NCBI RefSeq assembly: GCF_901709675.1
Contig: NC_051095.1
Span: 23,641,456 to 23,705,455, forward strand
Source of the DNA: Syngnathus acus
Taxonomy: Eukaryota > Chordata > Actinopteri > Syngnathiformes > Syngnathidae
Length of the DNA stretch: 64,000 nucleotides
Direction of reading: 5' to 3'
The notes under the pieces are model-generated. The model did no database searches. It was not told the origin of the DNA and was given only the letters and a program-made list of their open reading frames with translations. Shown here piece after piece: positions 37,701-49,008 of the stretch. The position numbers and the translations under genes are program-made. Position 1 is the stretch's first letter. Each line of letters opens with the position of its first letter.

Positions 37701-40700
37701 CATGTTTCAATGCTACATATGTTTACTGTTTCTAGACGAGCATGGGAAAGACCAAGGAGTGAATGTGCGCCAGAAGGTGAAGGAGATGGTGGAGTTTGTC
37801 CAGGATGATGAAAGGCTGAGGGAAGAACGGAAAAAAGCCAAGAAAAACAAAGATAAATTTGTTGGTGTGTCCTCCGATAGTCGAGGATACAGAGGTTACT
37901 GTAAGTCCGTTCTTGGCAAATCTAAACAAATCTCAGTCCCTTCAACAAAAAAAGTCTTTCAATTTTCTGACCTAATCCCACTGATGTGATCTCCTCCAGC
38001 GGGGGACAGGTATGACACCAGTGAAACCCGTCACCGGTGGGATGATGATTGGGAGAGTAACAAAGGGCAGTTCCCTTTCAGCGATAAATTGGGAGAGATC
38101 AGTGACAAGATTGGAAGCACTATTGACGATACCATCAACAAGTTTAGGAAGAAGGAAAGAGACGACTCACCGGACCGATTTAGGTAGGGGGAGTGAGTGG
38201 CAATGTCCCAAATATCAACAATCGTCAAATATATCTACATATACCCACACCCCACTTACACCAGTAAGTGATTTTAACTCCCGAAAAAATTGTATATATC
38301 TTATTATTTCTATTCATTTTATTGCCCACAATAGTGTAAATGACTCTGGGCATGAAGTGGACAGCATTACAGTTTGAAAGATCTTTAGTTTGAACAAGAT
38401 ATAAGATCTGATGTATTAACTTTCTATTTTATCATATCAGCCGCTAGAAAATAGAAATCACAATTTGGAGTTTGGAAATTGGAGTTGGAGCTGGAATGTG
38501 CTTCTGTCTTCTGTTACATTGCCACATTTTGTTTTATTTTTTGAGATCATTTAGTCAGGTGTTTTGGCTTGTCCCATCAGATGTGGCCACAGCAAGTCTC
38601 TTGTAAATTAGCAAAAGCACGCTGAGCATACAAGTTTCAAATAAATAGAATTATTTAATACACTTCTAATGATATATCAATGAATGAATACTAGTTATAA
38701 AACTGCAATATCTTAGGTTTTTTTAATTAAGAAAAACAACACATCACATAAACTTTATATCAGAGATTTAGCAGCTAAATTATAAAAACAATTTGTATAA
38801 ATGTAGTCATGTGAAAAACGACTACATTGGTGGATTGAAACTTCACAGTACAATTGAGGAAAATCAAGTTGCATATAAAACACTGCAAATTTTAAGGACG
38901 GAACAAAATAAAGCCAAGTGTTACATTTATCTATTCAGTTGTTCTGAATAGTTTTTTAGTGATGTGAATTTGACCTCATATACAGCGGGACAAAAAAGTA
39001 TTTAGTCAGCCACCAATTGTGCACGTTCTCCCACTTGAAAGATGAGAGATGCCTGTAATTTTAATCATAGGTACAGTTCAACTAACAGACAAAATAAAAA
39101 AAAAAGTCCAGAAAATCACGTTCTGATTTTTGAAGAATTTATTTGCAAATTATGGTGGGAAATAAATATTTGGTCGATCTGGGGCTCCACGCAAGATCTC
39201 AGCCCGTGGGGTCGAAATGATCACAAGAACGGTGAACAAAAATCCCAGAACCAGAGGGGGGGGGGGGCTTAGTGAATGACCTGCAGAGAGCTGGGACCAA
39301 GGTAACAAAGACTACCTGAAATTCTGGAGTGCCAGACGTGTCCCCCTGCTTCAGCCATTAAATGTCCAGGCCCGTCTGAAGTTTGCTGGAGAGCATTTGG
39401 ATGATCCAGAAGAGGATTGGGAGAATATCATATGGAATGTCGAACTTCAGACGGGCCTGGACATGTATATGTAAACATGTAAGTACTTATTTCCCACCAT
39501 AATTTGCAAATGAATTCTTTAAAAATCTGACTGTGATTTTCTGGATTTTTTTTTTTTTATTTTGTCTCTCACGGTTGAAGTGTACCTATGATGAAAATTA
39601 CAGGCATCTCTCATCTTTGAGGTGGGAGAACTTGCACAATTGGTGGCTGACTAAATACTTTTTTGCCCCACTCTAAATGCTGATGAGAATGTAGACACTA
39701 AACCACAAAAGAACAAATACAAGGAAGAATGAAGGGCTGTTTTGTCATGTACATTGATTGTGTTAAGATGTTCAAAGAAAATATATTGCGCAATTAACCC
39801 AAAATTTAAACAGTTTTTAATGTTTTTCTAAAGTCCAAGCTGTGGCACGCAAATTTACACTTGGGCAGATCCATTCCTGTGGCGCTTTCAGACAAAAACA
39901 AGTGCCTCTGGCACAAAAAAAAAAAAAAATTTCCTCGCACCCAGCGGATTTGTTTGTCATCACTTGCATAAAGGCTAACAGACTTTAAGCCAGTAGTAAA
40001 AATGTGAAGATAGCACAAGCAAAGCGCATTAGGCATTGGCTTTTTCTAATTTGTTCATTTGGCCTTGACCAGTGACGAGGAGGAGCGAAGCCGCTCATCT
40101 CAGAATGGCAAAGTGGGCAAAGAGTTTAAAGATGAAGAAGAGACCGTTACCACCAAGAGCGTACAAATAGTCCAAGCAACAGAGACTACAGCCACCCGCA
40201 AGAGAGGAGGAGTTCCATCTAAGAAAGTGGACTTGGGGGCGGCGGCCCAGTACACAGGAGAAGCCAGCCCCACCGCTTCCACCAAACAGGTTGTGTGTGA
40301 ATACACTTAAGATAGGCTGACTTAGTGTGTTGTGGATGCAAGTGCCATATGTACCTCTTCTGATCTATCTGTATTCTGTATTGCAGCCACAATCCGCAGC
40401 AACGAAGGCCTCAAGTAGCGGACTAGCTGACCTACTAATGGTGGACTCAACACCTTCAAAGCCTCCTTCCACTGGTATAATTTTCCGGCACTTGGGGTAA
40501 TGGTGGTTTAGAGGAGGTACTGTTAGTTTAGTTCAGCTAGTTGTGTGTAGTTGTCACCAACTGACCCTACCATTTATAAAATAAGTATAGATGCCGTTTG
40601 TAAAAAAGAGGTGTGGTCAGGCACATTGCTTATCGAGATTTAACCAAACTGCGTGCTTCAACTAGCAAAATGCTGTCACGTGCACCTAAAAAAAACACAG

Positions 40701-43246
40701 CGTTAAAGATCCGATTTACAAGCAGTTCGAACGCCATCAGAATAAGCAAAGCTTCACTGCTATTAAATACCTTCGACTAATAACCCAGTGTCGGATAACT
40801 TAGTTTGTAACATGCAGTGTGTCTGTTTGGGATGTTCTTTTTCCCTCACACGCGCACATTGCCACCCAATCCACCCAGGTCTATACAGTGAGGTTGATTT
40901 GTTGAGTCTGTGCACCTGGCTTTTCAAGGCAATGGGGAATGCTGATCTGATGGCCTAACAAGCTAGCTGTCAAGCTAGCTTGCTTCAAAGCGACAGTTGT
41001 GCACTTGTCACAATGTGCAGCTGCTGGCGCTAGCATCAGATTTTGGGGACAGTTGGAGGAGGGAGCTAATGTATAGGAACTAAGTGCACCAGATGTTTTT
41101 GGGAGTAGTCCCCGGTGAGTGAAGAGGGCGGGAGGACTGAACAGATGTCACCACCCCTCCTTTCTGCCAAACACTCCCGAGCACACTGAAGGAATGCTAA
41201 CTGTCAGCTCAACACCTGGAGCTCTTCTCTAAAACGGACATCTTTATGACTCGTTCTCATTGCAGACTTAATGAGTGGATTTGCCAACTTTGCTTCACCC
41301 GCTGCTTCTGCCGGCCTTTCCCAAGTATCTGGTAGGATTCAAGACTTTCTTTTAAGTGTGTGTTGTGCCATTGTAGCTATTCCAGCATACTACTAGAATA
41401 TTCAGAAGGAAAGCTGGCCATATGGCGCATGCTACCTGCTCTGCATAACAAGAACAGACACACATCAGCTCCAGTTATGGATGACAAGGAGACAGGGACA
41501 GAGGAAGACGGGGCGGGGGGTGAATGGGGGTGTAGTGGAAGTTGAGATGGAGAGACAACAAGCGGAATCAATTCAATTAAATTTTAAAATGTGGCGTCAG
41601 TTATCACTGAGAATACATTCATCAGAGTGGACTGAGCCGACTCAACTGTTGATTTGTTTGCAGTACGTCAGTTATTTATACTCCCATTTAGAGCAATATC
41701 ACAGCAACCTTTGCTCAAATAACTTTTTTTGTGTTGCTTTCTATCCTGCAGCCGGACCAGTCTCCAGCAACAACGGAGACTTTGGCGAGTGGAATGCGTT
41801 CCCTGGTGGCCAGATGCCAGCATCTGCTCAGCCTGTTGACATCGGTGGAAATGACCTTTTTGGAGCTCCTGCCCCCGCCCCTGCTCCAGTTACTGCGGCG
41901 GGCTCCAGTTCATCATCAGCAGATCTATTTGACCTGATGGGGCCGGCTCAGTCGTTTACTTCCTCTCAGAGCCTCAACTTCAGCATGAACAGTACGCAGA
42001 GCATGAGCACCACAGGCCTGCCTCAGTCGAGATCACAGGTATGCATGGTTGCACTCATACATCAATGCATCTGTTCTTAATAATTGATCAATATGCTTAG
42101 CTTTACATGACATCAGTTTCATGCTTCGATTTTGGGGAAATTGCATTTGACAAATTTGGAGTGCTGATGATCAGTTAATGTGCTTGACTGACGATTCAAA
42201 ATAGACTCCAGCGCATACATGATATCATCTCTTTGCCAGTGAGAGCATCACTCGGCATTTGTATAGTAATCTATATATAACCTGATCAATGTGACCATGT
42301 GACAGCAAAGCGTTTTGTGATTTGTTTTTTACCTTCAGAAAAAAACAAGTTTAACAAAAACGAAATAATCACAAGTACAACCAATGGGGACTCAAAGGTT
42401 TGATGTAATGAAACATGAAATACAACATATTGACTCAGGAGGCTAATTTGAAAGCAGCAAACCTTCTCTCACACTTCTTTAATGAGCTTGGTGTTGTACA
42501 AATAAATTAGTCATTGCAAAACCTAAGCAGAGACGACTGCTATTCTGCATTAAGTACGAGGACAGGAGACATGACCTTTTGTGACATCTGTTGTCGGAAT
42601 TGCTAAAACAATGTTGCCTCTGGAGACGCATCATTTTTCAGCTATTTTTTTTCAACTGCAAAACCAAAAGAGAGAACATGATCAAGAGAATATGACAGTA
42701 GAGAAACAAAAGACATTAATTACGTCAACGCAGTCACATGATCAAAGCTGATTAGTGTGCATAATACACAGTCTCCCAACAAGAAAATAAATGAGGTCTT
42801 AGAAAATAAATACATTAATTGGAAAAATAGTAACGCCCATGCTACTTTTTACTAAATTATAATATTGAAACTTATTTCTAAAAAAAAAGATTCCTTCTAT
42901 GTCAATTGAGCTATACTTTTTTTTCTTGTTGCTTGTGTGCAAAATATTACTTGTAGTTGGTAATATCAAATCAAATATACAGTATACTAATTGTCACACG
43001 ACCGCACCCATTTATATGGCTCTGCAGCTAAACTGGGCAATATAAGCAAATCTTCCACTGAAACCACTAAGGCATAAACATAGCTGCTTTGCTGACGAAG
43101 ATTAGCCTTTGCCAACTGTCATATCACCATTCCAATACAATACATCTTTATTTATATAGCGTCTTCACAACAGCTATTTTTTTTATATTGGGCACATTCT
43201 TGAATCCTGATAACACACACGCACAGACGCGCGCACACACACATGC

Positions 43247-43287
<41 letters not shown>

Positions 43288-46101
43288 CCAATAGCTTGCT
43301 CTCAATAGCTGCGGACGTGTCCACTGAATAAGCTGGAAACACACCCTTCTTGACTCTTACCTGCCACACAAATAGTACGTTCTCACTGAAGGTACTCAAA
43401 CGTCTGTTGTCACATACAATATGGCCTCAGTTTACTGCTGTTTAATATACACTTAACTTTTCCTGAAGTTTCCTTGTTGTGTGGACCCACAAACCAACAA
43501 CATCGAGCAAGGTGCTGACGTATTAGACGACTGACGCCAGGTGGTAAAATCCACCCGTTTTAATCCAGTTCAGGGGCGGCCATTTTGTCAAGGCTCGGGT
43601 AATGACCAATGACGTGCCATCTTACAAATATCACATGACCAAAATATGAAAATTAATGATCTGTGATTGGTTGTAACCTTAGACCTGGCAACTGTGATAT
43701 CATTTTCAGCGAGTGGTAAAGTTGCCGCCACCTGAGATGATTAAAATCGAATGGCTTCGGCTGCCTAATTCATTTTCCACAAACTCAACGTTATTCGTAA
43801 TACCACGTATAGACTACGGGGGCCATAGAGAACGCTTTGTGTTAAAGAAAAATTTTGACTCAACAAAAAGAGACAATCACCTCACCTTTAAAATTATGAT
43901 CAGAACTTGGACTTACAGAACTTCATCTATTAGTACTGTAGAGCATTTTACTGTGATTGTAGCATATACTATTTCCCTCACGGATTATTATTTTCCCTGC
44001 CAAGAAAAATACCTGAAGATTCATTATATCAAATTAATATTGCTTACATAGTCTCAAGTTTAAGATTGCTTTAGTATTTTAAAAACATGATATTTACTCA
44101 TATCTTGGCATAGGACTTTGTGGTGATAACTGCACTTTTAAGGTATGTTTTTATTTATGAATTCACCAGCCCCTCCAGAACATAGGGGCACCTCTACAAC
44201 CGCAGACTGCTCAGCAGGGAGTCGTTTCTCAGGGTGCTGCAGCCAAAGCGTCGCTGCCCTCCACCTGGTCAGACCCCTCGGTGAACATCAGCCTCGACTC
44301 GCTGGGACCCGGCATGCAGGCGCCCAAGCAGAGTCAACCCTCCCTCAACACACTTCAGCAAGGTAACAGAAAGATGTCCACATAAATTCGAACTCTGCGC
44401 CCCGGCTGCTTTTCAAGGAACCCGTCAATAATACAGTGCAGGATATGATAGCATTCAACAAGGAATTCATTTGCATCTTTGTTGGCGTAACCACATGGTT
44501 CAACCTCAACATGAAAGGCTTATATTCTCGCAAGTAGGCTAACTAGGAAGAGGCTCATAAATAAACAATCATTAGCATCATTAAGAATTTTGTCAATCTG
44601 GCAATCTTTTGGCAATGTTGTCCCCCTAATGAATGTGGCAGCAAACACCCCAGCCAGGCTTGCACTTGATTTTATTTCATCTACCGTGGAACCTCTAATC
44701 CATTCCAGAGCGAAACAAAAATAATGCAACATTAGTAGCAGTACTACACGTGTAAAAATATGAAACCCCTGCTATTAACAAAATGTACAAATGTAATGGG
44801 TCACCGATGCGGCTCATGCATTCTCAGGCCGGGCAAACACAAAAACAATCGGGCTCTTTTTGTTCTGATTTGCCTGATCCAGACCAAGGATGGCAAATGC
44901 CTGACTATCTTTTATGTTTTAAAGTTATGTCTGACTGTGTGAGGTGTGCTAATACAATACATTATTTTTTTATTTATATAGCGCTTTCACAACAAGAGGT
45001 GAATTGTCTCGATAATACGCTCCAAAAACAAAGTCAGGCCGACAATCAGAACGAACGGGTTATATATTTACGATCACAAATCTTCCTTTGTGTGTGGGGG
45101 AAGACGAAGTCTCCCGAGTCATTTGACTCCGTGGACTGTGACATAAATGGAATGTTGCCAAGCATAGAAGCGAACGAGGAAGCAGTGGTAAATAAAACAA
45201 AATATGTTCTACTCATCGTCGTTTTTTGTGTATAAAAGCGTGTTTCCAGAGACACCAAGAAATATTCGTCGTCGTTTTACAACACTGCACCTATGGTCCT
45301 TTTTGGAAACGCTAGCTAACAATAGCACAAATCTGGGAGCCTCTCTTTATTCTTTTTGAGAGCCTCATGTTTGTAATAATAACTTAGATTTTTATTTTCA
45401 CAATCTTAGGAACCCAAGGAACTTATTTTTCAATGAAAATGTTGATTGAATTTCGGGACTTTCGACATGCAGTATTTTGCTAGGTAATGAAATGAAGCTT
45501 AGTGAGCCCCGCCTATTGCATTGGGTCACAACGCGCCATCAACGTCTCAGTCATTACCTGCTGCTACATTCCTGATGGCTATCAAGTGAACTTAGCGGCC
45601 AAGATTGAGTCATGTTGAAAGATTCATTACCAATAATTTGCTCTTAAACAGTACTTCCATACAGTCAAACCTCAGAACCTCCCAAATTAGTTTTATGGAC
45701 AAGGTAATTTCTAATAAAGGCCTGTGTCCTGAAATGAAACGTGACTTGTTGAATACGTTGCAGGCAACCAGGCCAGTGGAAACATGCTGTCACAAGGATT
45801 CTCTGCAATGAGCCTCGGACCCTCGGCAGCGAGACCGCCTGTCACTGTAATGATGCACCCCGGTGCTGGAATGGGAATGGCGCCCAACGCTGGCATGATG
45901 GCAATGGGGATGCCCCCAAACCAGGCAATGATGGGGATGTCTATGGCTTCCAACCAGGGCATGATGGGGATGGGCATGGGTATGAACATGGGAGGGGTGA
46001 CGATGGCGATGCCCGGTGCCATGGGAATGGGGATGAACCCGGCAATGGTTCAGCAGGCCAAACATGACGCCTTCGCCGACTTTGGTAACTTTGGGAAGTG
46101 A
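31712..46101 (+). CDS. clint1: Clathrin interactor 1 (epsinR)
   Basis: Twelve exons join in frame to 626 residues: 31712-31752, 35808-35912, 36925-37021, 37280-37388, 37736-37900, 38000-38183, 40073-40289, 40387-40474, 41266-41331, 41752-42038, 44179-44362 and 45764-46101. All junctions are GT-AG. The human protein has nearly the same length (625). Residues about 16-149 form the ENTH domain, which binds phosphoinositides and SNAREs; visible blocks include NMLWTRMLRDNKKNWRRVYK and LIRNGSERVVTSAREHLYDL. The tail carries coat-binding motifs: LADLLMVD (319-326), GDFGEW (366-371), DLFDLMG (415-421) and the terminal DAFADFGNFGK. The last exon is very rich in Met and Gly. The protein acts in clathrin-coated vesicle formation between the trans-Golgi network and endosomes. 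ATGCTGAACATGTGG is chosen as start because it matches the family N-terminus MLNMW. Confidence 0.97.
32875..34059. mobile_element. Non-autonomous DNA transposon in clint1 intron 1
   Basis: The ends are inverted repeats. The left reads TACTGTAATTTTTGGACTAT and the right, reverse-complemented, reads TACCGTAATTTTCGGACTAA. TA at both edges suggests a TA target. The interior has a tandem pair of units starting ATGGCTTTTACGCACGCCCG at 33227 and 33345 (period 118 bp). A second pair of related segments, containing GACAAAGGACGA and ACAGATGGTTT, follows. No transposase is encoded; the frames over 33227-33564 only translate the repeats. I cannot name the superfamily with confidence. Confidence 0.75.
34172..34455 (-). 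mobile_element. LINE 3' fragment in clint1 intron 1
   Basis: An antisense fragment. AGAATAGATCTTTATTGTCA and the following TCACACAAGTACAACGAAAT segment match the 3' end pattern of fish CR1/L2-type elements. It continues to a GTAGGGTAAAAACTGTTGGC segment that corresponds to the end of the ORF region. A/T-rich simple sequence (34254-34305) lies inside. It is 5'-truncated. Confidence 0.65.
36362..36513 (+). mobile_element. Short hAT-like MITE in clint1 intron 2
   Basis: A 152-bp element with imperfect terminal inverted repeats, CAGAGATGTCCAA at the left and TTTGGACACCCCTG at the right. The 8 bp on each side, CCATAGCA (36354-36361) and TCCTAGCA (36514-36521), agree at six positions, as expected for an aged hAT duplication. 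It is non-coding. Confidence 0.6.
38991..39675. mobile_element. Deleted Tc1-like transposon in clint1 intron 6
   Basis: Both ends carry the long Tc1-type inverted repeat (AAAAAAGTATTTAGTCAGCC at the left, its complement at the right), and TA flanks each side. The interior keeps scraps of a transposase gene, including a plus-strand frame reading EHLDDPEEDWENIIW, which resembles the segment before the second catalytic Asp of Tc1 transposases. Most of the gene is deleted and the frame is broken. It cannot encode an active enzyme. Confidence 0.85.
43131..43170. repeat. Short LINE/SINE 3'-end-like repeat
   Basis: The sequence AATACAATACATCTTTATTTATATAGCG...TTCACAAC recurs in closely similar form at 44952-44996. 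Both are in clint1 introns (10 and 11). The TTTATTTATATAGCGCTTTC pattern is common at the 3' ends of fish retroelements; the family cannot be fixed from this length. Confidence 0.5.
43212..43290. repeat. (CA)n tract in clint1 intron 10
   Basis: A CA-rich tract with a few GC steps. It is nearly perfect for about 30 bp in its right half. Confidence 0.9.
43573..43730. mobile_element. MITE-like inverted repeat in clint1 intron 10
   Basis: About 158 bp bounded by GGGGCGGCCATTTTGTCA at the left and GTGGTAAAGTTGCCGCC at the right, which are imperfect inverted repeats. Further internal symmetry exists: CGGGTAATGACCAATGACG pairs roughly with GTGATTGGTTGTAACCTTAG. It folds as one long imperfect hairpin. 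No target-site duplication could be assigned. Confidence 0.55.
44952..44996. repeat. Short LINE/SINE 3'-end-like repeat
   Basis: Second copy of the AATACAATACAT...TTTATTTATATAGCG segment, in clint1 intron 11 and in the same orientation as the one at 43131. Confidence 0.5.
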
Positions 46102-49008
46102 TGAAGAAGAGGTGAGCCGAGGGGTCATTGGTGAAGGATTGTTCCGAGCTTCAAACAAAGAGTACTTGAAAAATGTCAACTCTCACAATACCAACGCCCT
46201 GCAATCTCCTTATTTTAAACAAATAATGCTGTGTAATGAATGACATGGATCGAAATGGATTTGTGCGAGCGTGCGTATGCATGTGTGTGTAGTTTGAACC
46301 AATGATCGGTGCGGTCTTCAGACAGCTACTGTAAATTGTGTGCCTTGCCGGTCATGAATGTCAGGTGTGTGTGCTTTTATAATCTCAATCAAACGGAATC
46401 AGCAGAATAGCAAAAATGTATATACTTATATATCGCTAGATATTTTTGAGATGCCTCCTATTGAATGGTGAGTTTGGAGAACGTGATCAGCCATTTTAAC
46501 TTTCTAATATATCAAATTACCTCTCATTTTGTCCTCTGTCTTCCTTTAGCTTGGAAATAGAAATCTACATCTCTTTGCTCTTGCTAGAACTTTCATCTGC
46601 AGTTGCGGAGGAAGAGCACATTGTTACCTTCTCCACATGCTGCCATCACTATTGGCCAACAAGAGCCGTTTTCCACGGCCAGACCATCTTTCAGTCGTGG
46701 TACAATATCATGGCTCTTCTTGTTTGCATTTAAAGAAGATAATCAGTTCTGGGGAAAGTCCTCCTCCCTCCCAAGTACAAGCCAGAGTGCCTGCAAGATC
46801 TTTGCCTTTTCTGTTAACTTCCATAAAGAAGACAATGTGACCATGCAGTGTTGAAGGCAGCAACCACACCATGTACAAATAATCCGTTTGTACTCGTGCC
46901 TCAAGCCAAGTAAACTGTCAGTACACAATATGGCAGTTTAGTCTTAATTAGTTCTTTCATGCTGTTTATCTCAAACAACTTTACTTCCTCTCGTTAGTTG
47001 TGTAATCCTGTTGGCGCAGACTGTTTGACGATTGCATCACATTGTGTTTAAATTCTTATTTTCACATTTCCAACCGCTCGTGTGCAGTATTTGTCAGCTA
47101 GCGTGTCCCTTACGACTAAGCAGGCGAGAGGACCGACCGTGGTGCTGATCTGTTGGGTGTAGAAGAAAAAGAAAGCACTGCTCCTTGTTGGAGACCAAGT
47201 GCCTCCTGACCCTTGTAACTGTAATATTACATCAATCTTGGGTGCCTGGAATTCCCTCAGCCACCCCCAGTTTGCCAACGATGTTATTAATAATTCACAC
47301 GCCAGAGTATAAGGAAGTGGATCCTGCAGCCTTGTGGGCCTCGGGAGGTCTTGCACACTGATACATTGTAGCCTTTTATTGAAGTCTGGAACATTACAAT
47401 GACCAAAATCTGTTTTCTTACATTAGTTTGTGTTTTGCAGCTTTTCTTTTTTTTCTACTTTTGATCTCCTGTAAGTAGAAATGGGGTTGTTACTGAAACA
47501 CTAGTATATGCAAATATCAAAAAGAAAGTCCTATGAAGAAATTTTGCATTCCCATTTTGATTTACACAGCAATATAGCTTACAACATTAAACCGTTGATT
47601 GAAATGATTTAATGGTGTGTGTTATTTGGTGAGTTGAGTCATTAGCGTCATTCGAAAGGACTTCAAGCAGCAAAATCTTATTCAACATGCAAATTACTTC
47701 CAGTTGATGTAAATGGTCTCTAAGCTGTACGGTGCTTTTCCACTTGTTAAGTGTTAAGGGCTTAACACTGAATTCATCATTCACCTTCTGGCAGTATCTT
47801 GTACCGATACTTCGATAAGGTAACACAATTGCTGAGGATCGAACCCCGAGCCTCTTGAGTTGGGAGCCTATCACTGAGCCACGTTGCCCCCTTCTACTGA
47901 CCTACTTTCATTGCACTCCATATAAAATTAGAAAAATACACAAAAACACAATGAGCAACCTCTGCCATTTAAAAAGAAAAAAACTTCCACGAGCTGCAGT
48001 AAATTGTGCTTTTATGGGTAATGTGCCCATTAAAGAGTAAAAGCAATCCAAGACGTCAAGACAAATGACAGCTTTTGAGTGCCATCTGCAATCTCGAGCA
48101 TCGCAAACTCAATTATTCATAATGCATTTATGAAGTCCGCTGAGACCGCGCTGTCATTCCTGTTCAAACTAACTGGAAAAGCAACATCAAGAGACAGGCA
48201 GGAAACGACGGCCCCGCCGGAAGCATCGGGTGAGTGCTGACACCTGCTGGATGGCCCAGGATGGACGTACATTCTACGTGTTTTACCATCAAACAAATTT
48301 CTGGAAACATTACACAAAAGTTGCTTGGAGGAATTTAGGCCCAAAAAAAATCTGGTATTTTTTTTATTTTGAATATTGACAAATAAAGGTCAGGAAGTTT
48401 GTAAATGTAATAAACATCTGTAGAATTAAACCATCATTTCATCACGTAAACGTTACATTTACTATTTCATTTTATTTACAACAAATCAAAATATTTTACA
48501 TTGTACATGTTTCCCCCCCCCCAATAAATGAATAGTAAAACAGGAATATGTTAGTTTTAACAAATTTGAATGGGAAATGGTCAAGTTAAACCAACAGGCC
48601 CAGACAAAGAATCAAGTGTCAATGTGAAGAGCCTCTTGTGTTGGGAGGGGGTAGGGTCAGTCAATCAGTACCTTGCTCATGGGCAGGAAGCAGACTAGCT
48701 TCTCTGGAACAGCTAATGGCCGCTTTTGCATTTCTCTCAACGGGATTTGAACAGTGAGCCCTTCGGTCCTGTCGGCGCATTACAGAATTCCCATGTGAGA
48801 GAACAGGCGATTCTTAAACAGCAAGGTGATTTGTGTGGAACACGATGCAAATCTGACATCAACATATGTCCATCTCTCGGTTGTTCTCACCAGTAAAACC
48901 AGAGCTCTCCCCCAGTTCTTCAGCAACATACAACGTCTCTCAATGTAGATGGTAAAGTGCAAGATGAAGTAGCACATAAAACACCCACACAAATGCAGTC
49001 AGGGACTG
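46102..49008. other. Convergent 3' flank of clint1 and lsm11
   Basis: This interval separates the clint1 stop codon from the lsm11 stop codon and must hold both 3' untranslated regions. Plus-strand AATAAA signals occur at 48382-48387, 48409-48414 and 48522-48527. Minus-strand signals occur at about 48363-48368 and 48471-48476. The two sets are interleaved, so the transcripts could end close together or overlap. A SINE fragment lies at 47705-47893. No separate gene is supported. Confidence 0.5.
47705..47893 (-). mobile_element. tRNA-derived SINE
   Basis: On the minus strand the head is tRNA-like: an A-box-like TGGCTCAGTGATAGG is followed by a B box GGTTCGATCC, spaced as in a tRNA gene. The body then shows the TATCGAAGTATCGGTACAAG and ATACTGCCAGAAGG segments and an AGCACCGTACAGCTTAGAGA 3' part typical of fish SINEs. 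It is not a functional tRNA, since the acceptor stem and anticodon arm do not form. Confidence 0.7.

Noticed and set aside
45711-46179. Minus-strand frames of 103 and 129 codons
   Set aside because: They are shadows of the Met/Gly-rich last exon of clint1.
47834-47893. Possible tRNA gene
   Set aside because: A- and B-box-like motifs are present, but the cloverleaf does not close and the downstream sequence is a SINE body.
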